From an uncultured Oscillospiraceae bacterium (GTDB taxonomy: Bacteria > Bacillota > Clostridia > Oscillospirales > Ruminococcaceae), in assembly GCA_934513685.1 (NCBI GenBank), contig CAKSWY010000007.1, positions 29,325 to 93,324 of the forward strand: a stretch of 64,000 nt of DNA. Direction: 5' to 3'. The position numbers and the translations under genes were made by a program. A model generated the notes under the pieces. The model saw only the letters and a list, made by a program, of their open reading frames with translations, had not been told where the DNA came from and searched no databases. Below are positions 25,179 to 33,013 of this stretch, one piece after another. Position 1 is the first letter of the stretch. Each line of letters begins with the position of its first letter.

Positions 25179-26126
25179 ATGAACTTTGCCAGCATGGATT
25201 ACTTCATCATGGTTGCCCGTGAAAAAAGCTTCACCAAAGCGGCCCAGCGCCTGTACATCACCCAGCAGACGCTCAGCGCCCACATTGCCTCCATTGAAAA
25301 GGAACTGGGCTGTGCCCTGTTTGTGCGCCACGTGCCCCTGGAACTGACCTATGCCGGGCAGGTGTTTTTGAAGTATGCGCTGGATTTTCAAAAGCGCCAC
25401 CGGAGCATGGAGCAGGAATTCAACGACATTGCCCACCGCCAGCAGGGCCGCCTGCGCATCGGCATTGCCTACACCCGCGGCCATGCCCTGATGCCCCAGC
25501 TGATCACCGAGTTTCAGCGCCAGTACCCCCGTATGCAGGTGCATCTTCTGGAGGCCAGCAACAATACCCTGCACAAAATGCTGCTGGACGGCGAGCTGGA
25601 CCTGGCCATTGCCTATTTTCCCGAGAACATCACCGGGCTGGAACTGGTGGATTTCTATCAAGAAGAGATCGTACTTCTGGCGGCCCGCAGCCTGCTGGAT
25701 GAAATTTACGGCGACAAGGCCGACGAACTCATCCGCCAGGTGCGGGAGAGCGGCGACGTTTCCCTGCTGAGCGAGTGCCCCTTCTTGCTGAACGGCTTGA
25801 ACGACGTGGCGGGCCAGCTCAGCCGCCGTCTGTTTGACGCGGTGGGCCTGAACCCCACCGTGCGGGCGCAGTCCAAAAACATTGAGACGCTGCTGGGCCT
25901 GTGCGTGCGGGGCGTTGGGGCCACCTTCAGCCCGGATACCCTGCTTCAGACGGCCCTGCCCCCGGAGCAGCTGAAGGGGCTGGAGGTATTCCATTTGAGC
26001 GGCAGCAGCAGCTATAAAATCCGCTTTGGCTACCGAAGCCAGACTTACCAGTGGAGCATGATCCAGAGCTTCATCCAGATCGCCCTCGCCATGTGGGGCG
26101 ATCTGGGCAAACAGCCCCAGGCCTGA
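25179..26126 (+). CDS. LysR family transcriptional regulator
   Basis: 315 residues. N-terminal HTH (DYFIMVAREKSFTKAAQRLYITQQTLSAHIASIEKELG) and a substrate-binding effector domain from about residue 90 (LRIGIAYTRGHALMPQLITEFQRQYP). ATG 25179 has AGGAGG upstream. It stands alone between terminators, so no target is obvious from neighbours; the convergent phosphoribosyltransferase gene is not an expected target. Confidence 0.92.
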   Translation: MNFASMDYFIMVAREKSFTKAAQRLYITQQTLSAHIASIEKELGCALFVRHVPLELTYAGQVFLKYALDFQKRHRSMEQEFNDIAHRQQGRLRIGIAYTRGHALMPQLITEFQRQYPRMQVHLLEASNNTLHKMLLDGELDLAIAYFPENITGLELVDFYQEEIVLLAARSLLDEIYGDKADELIRQVRESGDVSLLSECPFLLNGLNDVAGQLSRRLFDAVGLNPTVRAQSKNIETLLGLCVRGVGATFSPDTLLQTALPPEQLKGLEVFHLSGSSSYKIRFGYRSQTYQWSMIQSFIQIALAMWGDLGKQPQA

Positions 26127-26170
26127 ACCCTAGGCTTTCACTTTCAAAACCGTGTTCAGGATACAGCAAA

Positions 26171-26213
26171 CCGCCCCGCCGCAGATTTCTTTGCGGCGGG
26201 GCGGCTTTTTGCG
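26171..26213. terminator. Terminator after the LysR gene
   Basis: CCGCCCCGCCGCA..TGCGGCGGGGCGG hairpin followed by CTTTTTG. Confidence 0.85.
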
Positions 26214-26279
26214 TTTTATCTGGCTTTTATGGGGCCAGCACAGGCTTTGCCACGCCAATCGGGCGTGGCCTTCGCACAC

Positions 26280-26921
26280 TTACAGCATGGAATACCCGTA
26301 GCTGTTCACCAGCGCGTCGATCTTGATGCCCTGCTTGCACAGGGGGCAGTCATGGGCCGAATAGCTGGCGTAGTCCGGCAGGTCGCTCTGGGAATACAGG
26401 CTGTTCACCGGAATACCCTCGGGGCTTTTTTCCATATCGCTGTAAATGGCCGAGACGCCCACCACCGTGCCGCCGTAATACTGCACGCACTCCACGCTGC
26501 GGGCCATGGTTTTGCCGGTGCTCACCGAGGCCATCAGCACCAGAACGTGCTTGCCACGCACCATAGGCTGAATGTTCTCCCGGAAGATGAGCTGGCTGTT
26601 CGTGTTGTATTCCGGCTTGATAACGTAAATGGTCTGGTGCGCATTGATGGACAAGAAACCCGCCTCGGTCAGGGCCTGCGCCAGGCAGGTGCCGATCACC
26701 TCGGTGCCCTCCAGGCACAGAATGGTGTCCACAATGGTGGTGCTCATGTATTTTTTCACCAGCTCTTTGGCCACGGCCTGCGCCTCGCTCAAGCGGGTTT
26801 TCATGGTGGTCACATCAATGTAGTAATTGATGTGGCTGTGGTTGGTGGCAAAGTGGCCCGGCGCAATTTTCAGCGCCACATTCCCCTTGCGGATGGGCAG
26901 CTTGATCAGGTTCAGTTCCAT
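26280..26921 (-). CDS. Phosphoribosyltransferase, orotate PRTase-like
   Basis: 213 residues. The core has VDTILCLEGTEVIGTCLAQ and a PRPP-loop-like VLVLMASVSTGKTMARSVE, in the position where true PRTases have two acidic residues before the GxT; here those are Ala/Ser, so PRPP binding may be altered. The C-terminus carries HDCPLCKQGI, a CPxC pair that could bind a metal. Family members are annotated as orotate phosphoribosyltransferases but lack pyr neighbours. ATG 26921 has GGGAGGAGC upstream. Function in pyrimidine synthesis is uncertain. Confidence 0.78.
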   Translation of the reverse strand: MELNLIKLPIRKGNVALKIAPGHFATNHSHINYYIDVTTMKTRLSEAQAVAKELVKKYMSTTIVDTILCLEGTEVIGTCLAQALTEAGFLSINAHQTIYVIKPEYNTNSQLIFRENIQPMVRGKHVLVLMASVSTGKTMARSVECVQYYGGTVVGVSAIYSDMEKSPEGIPVNSLYSQSDLPDYASYSAHDCPLCKQGIKIDALVNSYGYSML

Positions 26922-26989
26922 GGTTGCTCCTCCCTTTGTGCCGGCAGCCTGCGGCGGCTTTGCGCCCGCTGTCTGCCTTTCTTTTTTCT

Positions 26990-27019
26990 ATTATACACCA
27001 GCGCTGTGGGCATTTTCAA
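26990..27019 (-). promoter_or_regulatory. Promoter of the phosphoribosyltransferase gene
   Basis: Minus-strand TTGAAA, 18-bp spacer, TATAAT, about 65 nt upstream of the start codon. Confidence 0.75.
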
Positions 27020-27195
27020 TAAATTCCGCTTTGAAATCTGTGGATTGTTTATGCATCTATCAAACCTGCTGGTATTGCGAACCAAGTTCATCCCATGTTT
27101 TGAAGTATTTTGCTAAAACGACCTACCTCCCTGTTCAAAAGTATTGTTTGCCGCCGCCGTTTTTTGCTGCGAAGGCATTTGCCTCTGCTACACCC

Positions 27196-27390
27196 TGGCT
27201 TCCCCTTGAGGGGAAGCTGTCGCCGTCAGGCGACTGATGAGGTGGCATCTTGCTGCCGCCTTCAGCTTATGGCAATCACGGAACTTGCTGAGCGCTGGCC
27301 TTCGCAGTCTCACCTCCATTGGGCCACCCCAGTGATTCGCGCCCCACCTCATCCGGCCCTGCGGGCCACCTTCCCCTCAAGAGGAAGGCT
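27196..27390. repeat. MITE-like element with ~50-bp imperfect terminal inverted repeats
   Basis: The left end (27196-27247, containing CTTGAGGGGAAG and GATGAGGTGG) is mirrored by the right end (27341-27390, containing CCACCTCATC and CTTCCCCTCAAG). The ~195-bp unit carries no open frame of its own. This is the structure of a short non-autonomous inverted-repeat element; similar GAGGGGAAG/CATCAG palindromes are widespread between genes in gut Clostridia. It fills most of the 580-bp gap 26922-27505, in which nothing else was seen. Confidence 0.7.
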
Positions 27391-27505
27391 TTTTTTATAC
27401 CGTCCGCCGCTGTCTGCACGCAAAAAGGCCCCCGCAGGGGGCGCGCCCGTGGCTCGGGCGCCGCCTCTCTGCGAGGGCCGCTTGTTTCTTTTGCAAATGC
27501 CGGGT

Positions 27506-28333
27506 TTACAGGGGCTGGTCCACAAAGCCGTCCTTGGTCAGCACGGCCACCGAGTCAAAGCCTGCCGCCTTGGCAGTGCGCATGGCCTCCTCGTAGCCCC
27601 ACAGAATGCTGTCGGTGCTGTGGGCGTCAGCCGTGATGATGACCTTGCCGCCCAGCTTGCGCCACTCTTCCAGCAGGAAGGGCGCGGGGTAGAACTCATT
27701 GCGGAAGCCGCGGGCCACGCCGCCGGTGTTGATCTCCAGCACCGTGCAGTGCTTGATGGCCTGCCGCAGGGCGTTCAGGGCTGCCTCCCGGTAGCGGGGG
27801 CTGCTCTCGTTGAAGAACTCGCCCTTGCCGTTCAGCTTTTTGATCAGGTCGAAATGGCCCAGGATGGTGGGCTTTTTCTCCGCCACCTGTGCCACGCTGG
27901 CAAAGTAAGCCTCTGCCATTGCCAGACCGTCGCCGCCGAATTCCACATCCACGCAGGTGTGCAGGTCGCTCTCACGCCAGTCGATCTCGTAGTATTTGCC
28001 GGTCACCGGGCCGCGCAGATAATGCACGCTGCCGATCCAGTAATCGTAGCCGGTGGGGTCCTCATCCGAGAACTCATCCCACTCAATGCCGCACAGCACA
28101 TCCATCTTGCCCGCATACTGGGCCTTCAGGCGGTTGATCTCTCCCTTGTAGCGGGCGGTGCGGCTGGGGCTCATGCAATACTCCAGGTCGCAGGGGGTGT
28201 GGCTGTGGCCGGTGAAGCCCAGGGTGGTTACACCCTGCTTCCAGGCCGCCACGGCCATCTCCTGCAGCGAGCTCTGGCCGTCGCACAGGTTGGAGTGGTT
28301 ATGGACAGACGAAGTCAGGCAAAGGTTACTCAT
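27506..28333 (-). CDS. hisJ: Histidinol-phosphatase, PHP family
   Basis: 275 residues of PHP fold: SSVHNHSNLCDGQ (metal-binding HxH), GFTGHSHTPC, CGIEWDEF, ILGHFDLIKK and IITADAHSTDSILWGYEEA supply the His/Asp/Glu metal ligands expected of HisJ/HisK. It dephosphorylates histidinol phosphate, the penultimate block of histidine synthesis. The ATG overlaps the hisIE stop by 4 nt, so it is the last gene of the his cluster and translationally coupled to hisIE. Confidence 0.93.
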   Translation of the reverse strand: MSNLCLTSSVHNHSNLCDGQSSLQEMAVAAWKQGVTTLGFTGHSHTPCDLEYCMSPSRTARYKGEINRLKAQYAGKMDVLCGIEWDEFSDEDPTGYDYWIGSVHYLRGPVTGKYYEIDWRESDLHTCVDVEFGGDGLAMAEAYFASVAQVAEKKPTILGHFDLIKKLNGKGEFFNESSPRYREAALNALRQAIKHCTVLEINTGGVARGFRNEFYPAPFLLEEWRKLGGKVIITADAHSTDSILWGYEEAMRTAKAAGFDSVAVLTKDGFVDQPL

Positions 28334-28974
28334 TGCATTCTCTCCTGTTTCACTTTATGATCGACCACGTGGCGTTTTTCCAGCTCACGGGTAATATCTT
28401 CCACCGAAATTCCCAGTTCCACCATCAGCACCAGTACATGGTAGCACAGATCACTGATCTCAAACACGGTCTCTTCCTTGTCCCGCTTGCCGCCGGCAAT
28501 GATGACCTCGGTGCACTCCTCGCCCACCTTTTTCAGGATCTTTTCCAGGCCCTTATCAAACAGGTAGGTGGTGTAGCTGCCCTCTTTAGGGTTGGTCTTG
28601 CGGCCCTTGATCAGCTCATACAGCCCCTCGTAGGTGAACTGCTTCAGCTCCTCGCTCACATACACCGGCTGGAAGAAGCAGCTCTCGGCGCCGGTATGGC
28701 AGGCAGGCCCGTCCTTGACCACCTCCACCACCAGGGCGTCGGCGTCGCAGTCGGCGGTGATGCTCACCACCCGCTGCACGTTGCCACTGGTTTCGCCCTT
28801 GCGCCAGATCTCCTGGCGGCTGCGGCTCCAGAACACGGTGCGGCCCTCGGCAATGGTCAGGGCCAGAGTCTCCGCGTTCATATAAGCCAGGGTCAGCACC
28901 TGCTTGGTGTAGTGGTCCTGCACAATGGCAGGAATCAGGCCCTTTTCGTCAAACTTCAGCTTCAGATTTTCCAT
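28330..28974 (-). CDS. hisIE: Bifunctional phosphoribosyl-AMP cyclohydrolase / phosphoribosyl-ATP pyrophosphatase
   Basis: 214 residues. HisI domain residues about 1-110 (AIVQDHYTKQVLTLAYMN, TVFWSRSRQEIWRKGETSGN, DCDADALV, GPACHTGAESCFF with the zinc cysteine/histidine set) and HisE domain about 120-214 (YTTYLFDKGLEKILKKVGEECTEVIIAG). It performs steps 2 and 3 of histidine synthesis. ATG 28974 was chosen for GAGGAA 7 nt upstream. The gene is separated from hisF by 213 nt holding a promoter and a T-box-like hairpin. Confidence 0.96.
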   Translation of the reverse strand: MENLKLKFDEKGLIPAIVQDHYTKQVLTLAYMNAETLALTIAEGRTVFWSRSRQEIWRKGETSGNVQRVVSITADCDADALVVEVVKDGPACHTGAESCFFQPVYVSEELKQFTYEGLYELIKGRKTNPKEGSYTTYLFDKGLEKILKKVGEECTEVIIAGGKRDKEETVFEISDLCYHVLVLMVELGISVEDITRELEKRHVVDHKVKQERMQ

Positions 28975-28984
28975 CGTTGTGTTC

Positions 28985-29058
28985 CTCACAAAACGCCTGG
29001 CGGCACCGGAACCTCTGCGGGGCCGAACGGCCGCGTTCAGGCGGTACCACCATGATTC
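28985..29058 (-). promoter_or_regulatory. T-box-like / attenuator-like hairpin before hisIE
   Basis: Just after the -10 box the minus strand reads ATGGTGGTACCGCC, close to the T-box consensus, then GAACG-loop-CGTTC, and CGCCTG pairs with CAGGCG which is followed by TTTT. There is too little room for a normal Stem I, so it may be a degenerate or truncated T-box or a simple attenuator. Confidence 0.4.
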
Positions 29059-29059
29059 A

Positions 29060-29089
29060 AGTATACCATTTTACGCCCGGGAAAAGCAA
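29060..29089 (-). promoter_or_regulatory. Internal promoter for hisIE-hisJ
   Basis: Minus-strand TTGCTT, 18-bp spacer, TATACT. Confidence 0.6.
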
Positions 29090-29187
29090 CCACTTCCCGA
29101 AGCACTGCGTACATTTTTGTCTTTTCTCTCAAATTGTCCGGATGGGGTTCGCGGGCCGCGGGCTTTTCCTTCAAATCCGCCCGCCGG

Positions 29188-29943
29188 TCACAGCCGCATT
29201 TCCATGCCCTGCTGGCGCAGGTACTCCTTCAGTGCCCGAATTTCCACCTGCCGGGTGTGGAAGATGCTGGCGGCCAAGCCCGCATCCATGCCCGGATGGC
29301 GGAACAGCTCGGCAAAGTCCTCCTTGCAGCCCGCGCCGCCGGAGGCGATGATGGGCACGTTTACCCGCCGGGCCATGGCGTCCAGCATTTCCAGGTCGAA
29401 GCCGTTTTTCACGCCGTCGGTGTCAATGGAGTTCACCACCAGCTCGCCCGCGCCGTTTTTCACGCCCTGCTCGGCCCAGTCCAGCGCGTCGATGCCGGTG
29501 TTTTCCCGGCCGCCCTTGGCGAACAGGCAAAATTTCCCGTCCACACGGCGCACGTCCATGCTCAGCACCACGCACTGGTTGCCGTACTTCTGGGCCGCCG
29601 CCGGGATGATGCCCGGGTTGCGGATGGCCCCGGAGTTGACGCTGACCTTGTCGGCGCCGCATTTCAGCACCCGGTCAAAGTCCTCCAGCGTGTTGATGCC
29701 GCCGCCCACGGTGAGCGGGATGAACACCTCGCTGGCCACCCGGCGCAGAATGTCGGTGAACAGGCCCCGGCCCTCCACGCTGGCGGTAATGTCGTAAAAC
29801 ACCAGCTCGTCTGCCCCGGCCTGATTGTAATAGCGGGCCATCTCCACCGGGTCGGCCATATCCCGCAGGCCCTGAAAGTTCGTGCCCTTCACCACCCGGC
29901 CGTCCTTCACGTCCAGGCAGGGAATGATGCGCTTGGTAATCAT
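29188..29943 (-). CDS. hisF: Imidazole glycerol phosphate synthase cyclase subunit
   Basis: 251 residues, full-length TIM barrel: TKRIIPCLDVKDGRVVKGTNF with the catalytic Asp11, FYDITAS, LTVGGGI, and the second-half PIIASGGAGCKEDF. With HisH it converts PRFAR and ammonia to IGP and AICAR. ATG 29943 has GAGGAGG upstream; 20 nt after hisA. Confidence 0.97.
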   Translation of the reverse strand: MITKRIIPCLDVKDGRVVKGTNFQGLRDMADPVEMARYYNQAGADELVFYDITASVEGRGLFTDILRRVASEVFIPLTVGGGINTLEDFDRVLKCGADKVSVNSGAIRNPGIIPAAAQKYGNQCVVLSMDVRRVDGKFCLFAKGGRENTGIDALDWAEQGVKNGAGELVVNSIDTDGVKNGFDLEMLDAMARRVNVPIIASGGAGCKEDFAELFRHPGMDAGLAASIFHTRQVEIRALKEYLRQQGMEMRL

Positions 29944-29963
29944 ACGCTCCTCCTCTCGGTTGG

Positions 29964-30680
29964 TCAGCCCTGGGCCAGGCGAATGGCCCGGGCCAGATCC
30001 AGCCTGCCGGTGTACAGGGCCTTGCCCAGAATGGCCCCCCAGGTGCCCAGCTTGTCCAGCGTGACAAGCTCTTCTTCAAAGCTGATGCCGCCGCTGGCCG
30101 TCACCTTCAGGCCCTCGATCTTCGCAAGCTCCCGGTATAGTTCCAGATTGGTGCCCTGCTCGGCACCGTCCCGGCTGATGTCGGTGTAGATCACGGCCCC
30201 CACGCCCGCCTCGTGCAGGCGGCGGCAGAAGTCCACGCCTCGCTCCGCCGAAAGCTCCTTCCAGCCGTTCACGGCCACATAGCCGTCCCGCGCGTCCACT
30301 CCAACGGCGATCTGGTCGCCGTACTTCTGGGCCATGCGGGCGGTAAAGTCAAAGTCCTTCACGGCAATGGTGCCCAGAATGCACCGGCCCACGCCCAAAT
30401 CGAGATATTGGCGAATGCGCTCCTCGGTGCGGATGCCGCCGCCCACCTCGATGTACAGGCCGCCCTGCCGGGCCAAAGCCTCGATGGTTTTAAAGTTGGC
30501 CAGGGTGCCGTCCTTTGCGCCGTCCAGATCCACCACATGCAGGTTTTGGGCCCCCGCCTCCAAGAACTGGCGGGCAATGGCGCAGGGGTCGGCGGAATAT
30601 ACGGTCATCTGGTCATAATCGCCCTGGTACAGGCGCACCACCTGGCCGCCCCGCAGGTCAATGGCAGGAAAAATCTGCAT
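29964..30680 (-). CDS. hisA: 1-(5-phosphoribosyl)-5-[(5-phosphoribosylamino)methylideneamino]imidazole-4-carboxamide isomerase
   Basis: 238 residues: MQIFPAIDLRGGQVVRLYQGD with the catalytic Asp8, HVVDLDGAKDG, VGGGIRTEERI, VIYTDISRDG and VTASGGISFEEEL. TIM-barrel paralogue of HisF that carries out the Amadori rearrangement of ProFAR. ATG 30680 follows GAGGAGG; a longer frame has no homology. Confidence 0.97.
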   Translation of the reverse strand: MQIFPAIDLRGGQVVRLYQGDYDQMTVYSADPCAIARQFLEAGAQNLHVVDLDGAKDGTLANFKTIEALARQGGLYIEVGGGIRTEERIRQYLDLGVGRCILGTIAVKDFDFTARMAQKYGDQIAVGVDARDGYVAVNGWKELSAERGVDFCRRLHEAGVGAVIYTDISRDGAEQGTNLELYRELAKIEGLKVTASGGISFEEELVTLDKLGTWGAILGKALYTGRLDLARAIRLAQG

Positions 30681-30708
30681 TGTGTTCCTCCTCTTCTCTC
30701 TCCGGCGC

Positions 30709-31320
30709 TCACAGCTCGGCAAAGGCCTTCAACAGGCGCAGGCCGGTGTCGCCGCTCTTTTCCGGGTGGAACTGCGTGCCGTACACCAGCCCCCGGCGCA
30801 CCGCACCGGTGACGGGCAGCTCGTATTCGCTGGTGGCCAAGGTGCTCTCGGCGCAGTTCTTGGCATAGTAGCTGTGCACGTAGTAAACGCACTCGCCCTC
30901 GTTCACATACTTGAACAGCGGGTCCTCCGGGCGGGTGAGGTGCAGGGCGTTCCAGCCGATGTGGGGCACCTTGAGGGCCTTGTTTTTCAAATCGTTCTCC
31001 AGCGGGCACACCTGGCCCGGAATCAGCCCCAGGCCCGCGTGTTCGCCGTATTCATAGCTTTTGTCAAACAGCAGCTGCATACCCAGGCAGATGCCCAGCA
31101 GAGGCTTTTTCTGCACCTGCTGCTTCAGCACCGGCACAAGGCCCGTCTCTTCCAACTTGCGCATGGCGTCGGCAAAGGCGCCCACGCCGGGCAGAATGAT
31201 CCGGTCGGCGGCTTCCAGCCGGGCCGGGTCCCGGGTGATTTCATTTTCCAGCCCCAGATAAGAAAGGCTGGAGGACAGGCTGAACAGGTTGCCCACCCCA
31301 TAGTCGATCACTGCGATCAT
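30709..31320 (-). CDS. hisH: Imidazole glycerol phosphate synthase glutaminase subunit
   Basis: 203 residues of class I amidotransferase: AVIDYGVGNLFSL, IILPGVGAFADAM, the nucleophile elbow LLGICLGMQLLF and FHPEKSGDTG for the catalytic His/Glu. It supplies ammonia to HisF. ATG 31320 follows GGAAAGGAAA; the next gene hisA begins 28 nt later. Confidence 0.97.
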   Translation of the reverse strand: MIAVIDYGVGNLFSLSSSLSYLGLENEITRDPARLEAADRIILPGVGAFADAMRKLEETGLVPVLKQQVQKKPLLGICLGMQLLFDKSYEYGEHAGLGLIPGQVCPLENDLKNKALKVPHIGWNALHLTRPEDPLFKYVNEGECVYYVHSYYAKNCAESTLATSEYELPVTGAVRRGLVYGTQFHPEKSGDTGLRLLKAFAEL

Positions 31321-31343
31321 GGCAATTTCCTTTCCTGTTTGGG

Positions 31344-31934
31344 TCACACCAGCAGGCCCTTGGTGCTGGGGATCTCGTTCTCCTTGCCCGGCTCGATGGC
31401 CACGGCCTGGCGCAGTGCCCGGCCCATGCCCTTGAACACCGCCTCCAGAATGTGGTGGCTGTTTTCGCCGGCCAGCTGCTTCAGGTGCACGGCGCTGGGG
31501 CAGCTGCGCACAAAGGCCAGCCAGAACTCCTTGCCCAGCTCGGTGTCAAACGTGCCCACCTTTTCGGTGGGCAGCTCCACCTGCCAGCCCAGATGGGCAC
31601 GGCCGGAGAGGTCCACCGCGCACACCATCAGCACCTCGTCCATGGGCAGGATGAAGCTGCCGTAGCGGGTGATGCCCCGCATTTCGCCCAGCGCCTGCTG
31701 AAAGGCCTTGCCCAGGCAGATGCCCACATCCTCCACCGTGTGGTGGTCGTCCACCCAGGTGTCGCCCTTGCAGCAAACGGTCAGGTCAAAGCTGCCGTGA
31801 CGGCAGAACAGCTCCAGCATATGGTTCAGAAAGCCGCAGCCAGTGTCCACCTGATACACGCCCTTGCCGTCCAGTTCCAGCCGCAGGGTGATGTCTGTTT
31901 CGGCGGTTTTGCGCTTGATCTCTGCATTTCTCAT
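31344..31934 (-). CDS. hisB: Imidazoleglycerol-phosphate dehydratase
   Basis: 196 residues, the monofunctional type without a phosphatase domain: GFLNHMLELFCRHGSFDL, DDHHTVEDVGICLG and a second SHHILEAVFKGMGRALRQA block; the two histidine-rich motifs bind the Mn2+ ions. ATG 31934 follows AAGGAG. The missing phosphatase activity is supplied by the PHP protein at 27506-28333. Confidence 0.97.
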   Translation of the reverse strand: MRNAEIKRKTAETDITLRLELDGKGVYQVDTGCGFLNHMLELFCRHGSFDLTVCCKGDTWVDDHHTVEDVGICLGKAFQQALGEMRGITRYGSFILPMDEVLMVCAVDLSGRAHLGWQVELPTEKVGTFDTELGKEFWLAFVRSCPSAVHLKQLAGENSHHILEAVFKGMGRALRQAVAIEPGKENEIPSTKGLLV

Positions 31935-31952
31935 GGTCTGCTCCTTCCCGCC

Positions 31953-33011
31953 TCAGGCCCCCAGCTTTTCAAGGGCCGCGATCAGAGTCTCCATCTCCTG
32001 CTGGGTGCCGATGGTAATGCGCAGGTAGTTGGAGATGCGGGGTGCATCAAAATGGCGCACCAGAATGCCCTCCTGCTTCAGGGCGCGGTACAAAGCCCCG
32101 CCCTCCATGCGGCTGCTGGCCGCAAACAGGAAGTTGGTGCTGGAATCCAGCACGGTAAAGCCCAGCTTCTTCAGGGCCTGGGCCGTCCACTGGCGGGAGG
32201 CCCGCACCTTGCCGGTGCACTCCTCAAAATAGGCCTCGTCCTCCATGGCGGCCGTACCGGCCAGCAGGGTGAGCCGGTTGATGTTGTAGGGGTTGTAGCT
32301 GAACTTCACCCGGTTCAGGTCGGCGATCAGTTCCTCGCTGCCGATGGCAAAGCCCAGCCGCGCCCCCGCCAGATTGCGGGACTTGGAGAAGGTCTGCACC
32401 ACCAGCAGGTTCGGGTAGCGGTCCACCAGCGGCACGCAGCTCTCGGCGCCGAAATCCACATAGGCCTCGTCCACGATGACCACATGGTCCGGGTCGGCCT
32501 GAAGCAGCCGCTCGATCTGCGCGGGCTTCAGGGCAAGGCCGGTGGGGGCGTTGGGGTTCGCAATGACCACCGTGGCCCCCAGGCCCAGATAGTCCTCCAC
32601 GTTCAGGGTAAAGTCCTCCCGCAGGGGAATGACCCTGTCCGGCACGCCCCAGAGCTTGGCCCACACGCCGTAAAAGCCGTAGGTAATGTCTGCGTAGGCC
32701 AGCGGGGTCTGTTCATCGCAGAAGGCCCGTACCGCAAAACTGAGCACCTCGTCGCTGCCGTTGCCGGGCATCACCTGAGTGGGCTTCACGCCGTAGCGGG
32801 CGGCAATGGCGTTGACCAGGCCGGTGCAGGCGGGGTCGGAGTACAGGCGCAGATCCCGCACTTCATCGGCGTTCACCGCCTTAACCACCTGTGGGCCCGC
32901 CGGGTAGGGGCTTTCGTTGGTGTTCAGCTTGATGTAGCGGCGGTCCTGGGGCTGCTCGCCGGGGGTATAGGGCTCAAGCGCGGCAAGGGCGCTGGTAAAA
33001 TAGCGGCTCAT
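31953..33011 (-). CDS. hisC: Histidinol-phosphate aminotransferase
   Basis: 352 residues, PLP fold type I: KLNTNESPYPAGP at the N-terminus, VMPGNGSDEVLSFA, IANPNAPTGLAL, VIVDEAYVDFG and the lysine region TFSKSRNLAGARLGFAIG. ATG 33011 is chosen over an ATG two codons upstream because AAGGGGA then has proper spacing. It begins right at the hisD stop codon. Confidence 0.96.
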   Translation of the reverse strand: MSRYFTSALAALEPYTPGEQPQDRRYIKLNTNESPYPAGPQVVKAVNADEVRDLRLYSDPACTGLVNAIAARYGVKPTQVMPGNGSDEVLSFAVRAFCDEQTPLAYADITYGFYGVWAKLWGVPDRVIPLREDFTLNVEDYLGLGATVVIANPNAPTGLALKPAQIERLLQADPDHVVIVDEAYVDFGAESCVPLVDRYPNLLVVQTFSKSRNLAGARLGFAIGSEELIADLNRVKFSYNPYNINRLTLLAGTAAMEDEAYFEECTGKVRASRQWTAQALKKLGFTVLDSSTNFLFAASSRMEGGALYRALKQEGILVRHFDAPRISNYLRITIGTQQEMETLIAALEKLGA

Positions 33012-33013
33012 GG

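Noticed and set aside
27110..28360. A 416-codon plus-strand frame spanning the intergenic element and hisJ
   Set aside because: It starts in the inverted-repeat element and runs antisense through the histidinol-phosphatase gene with no homology.
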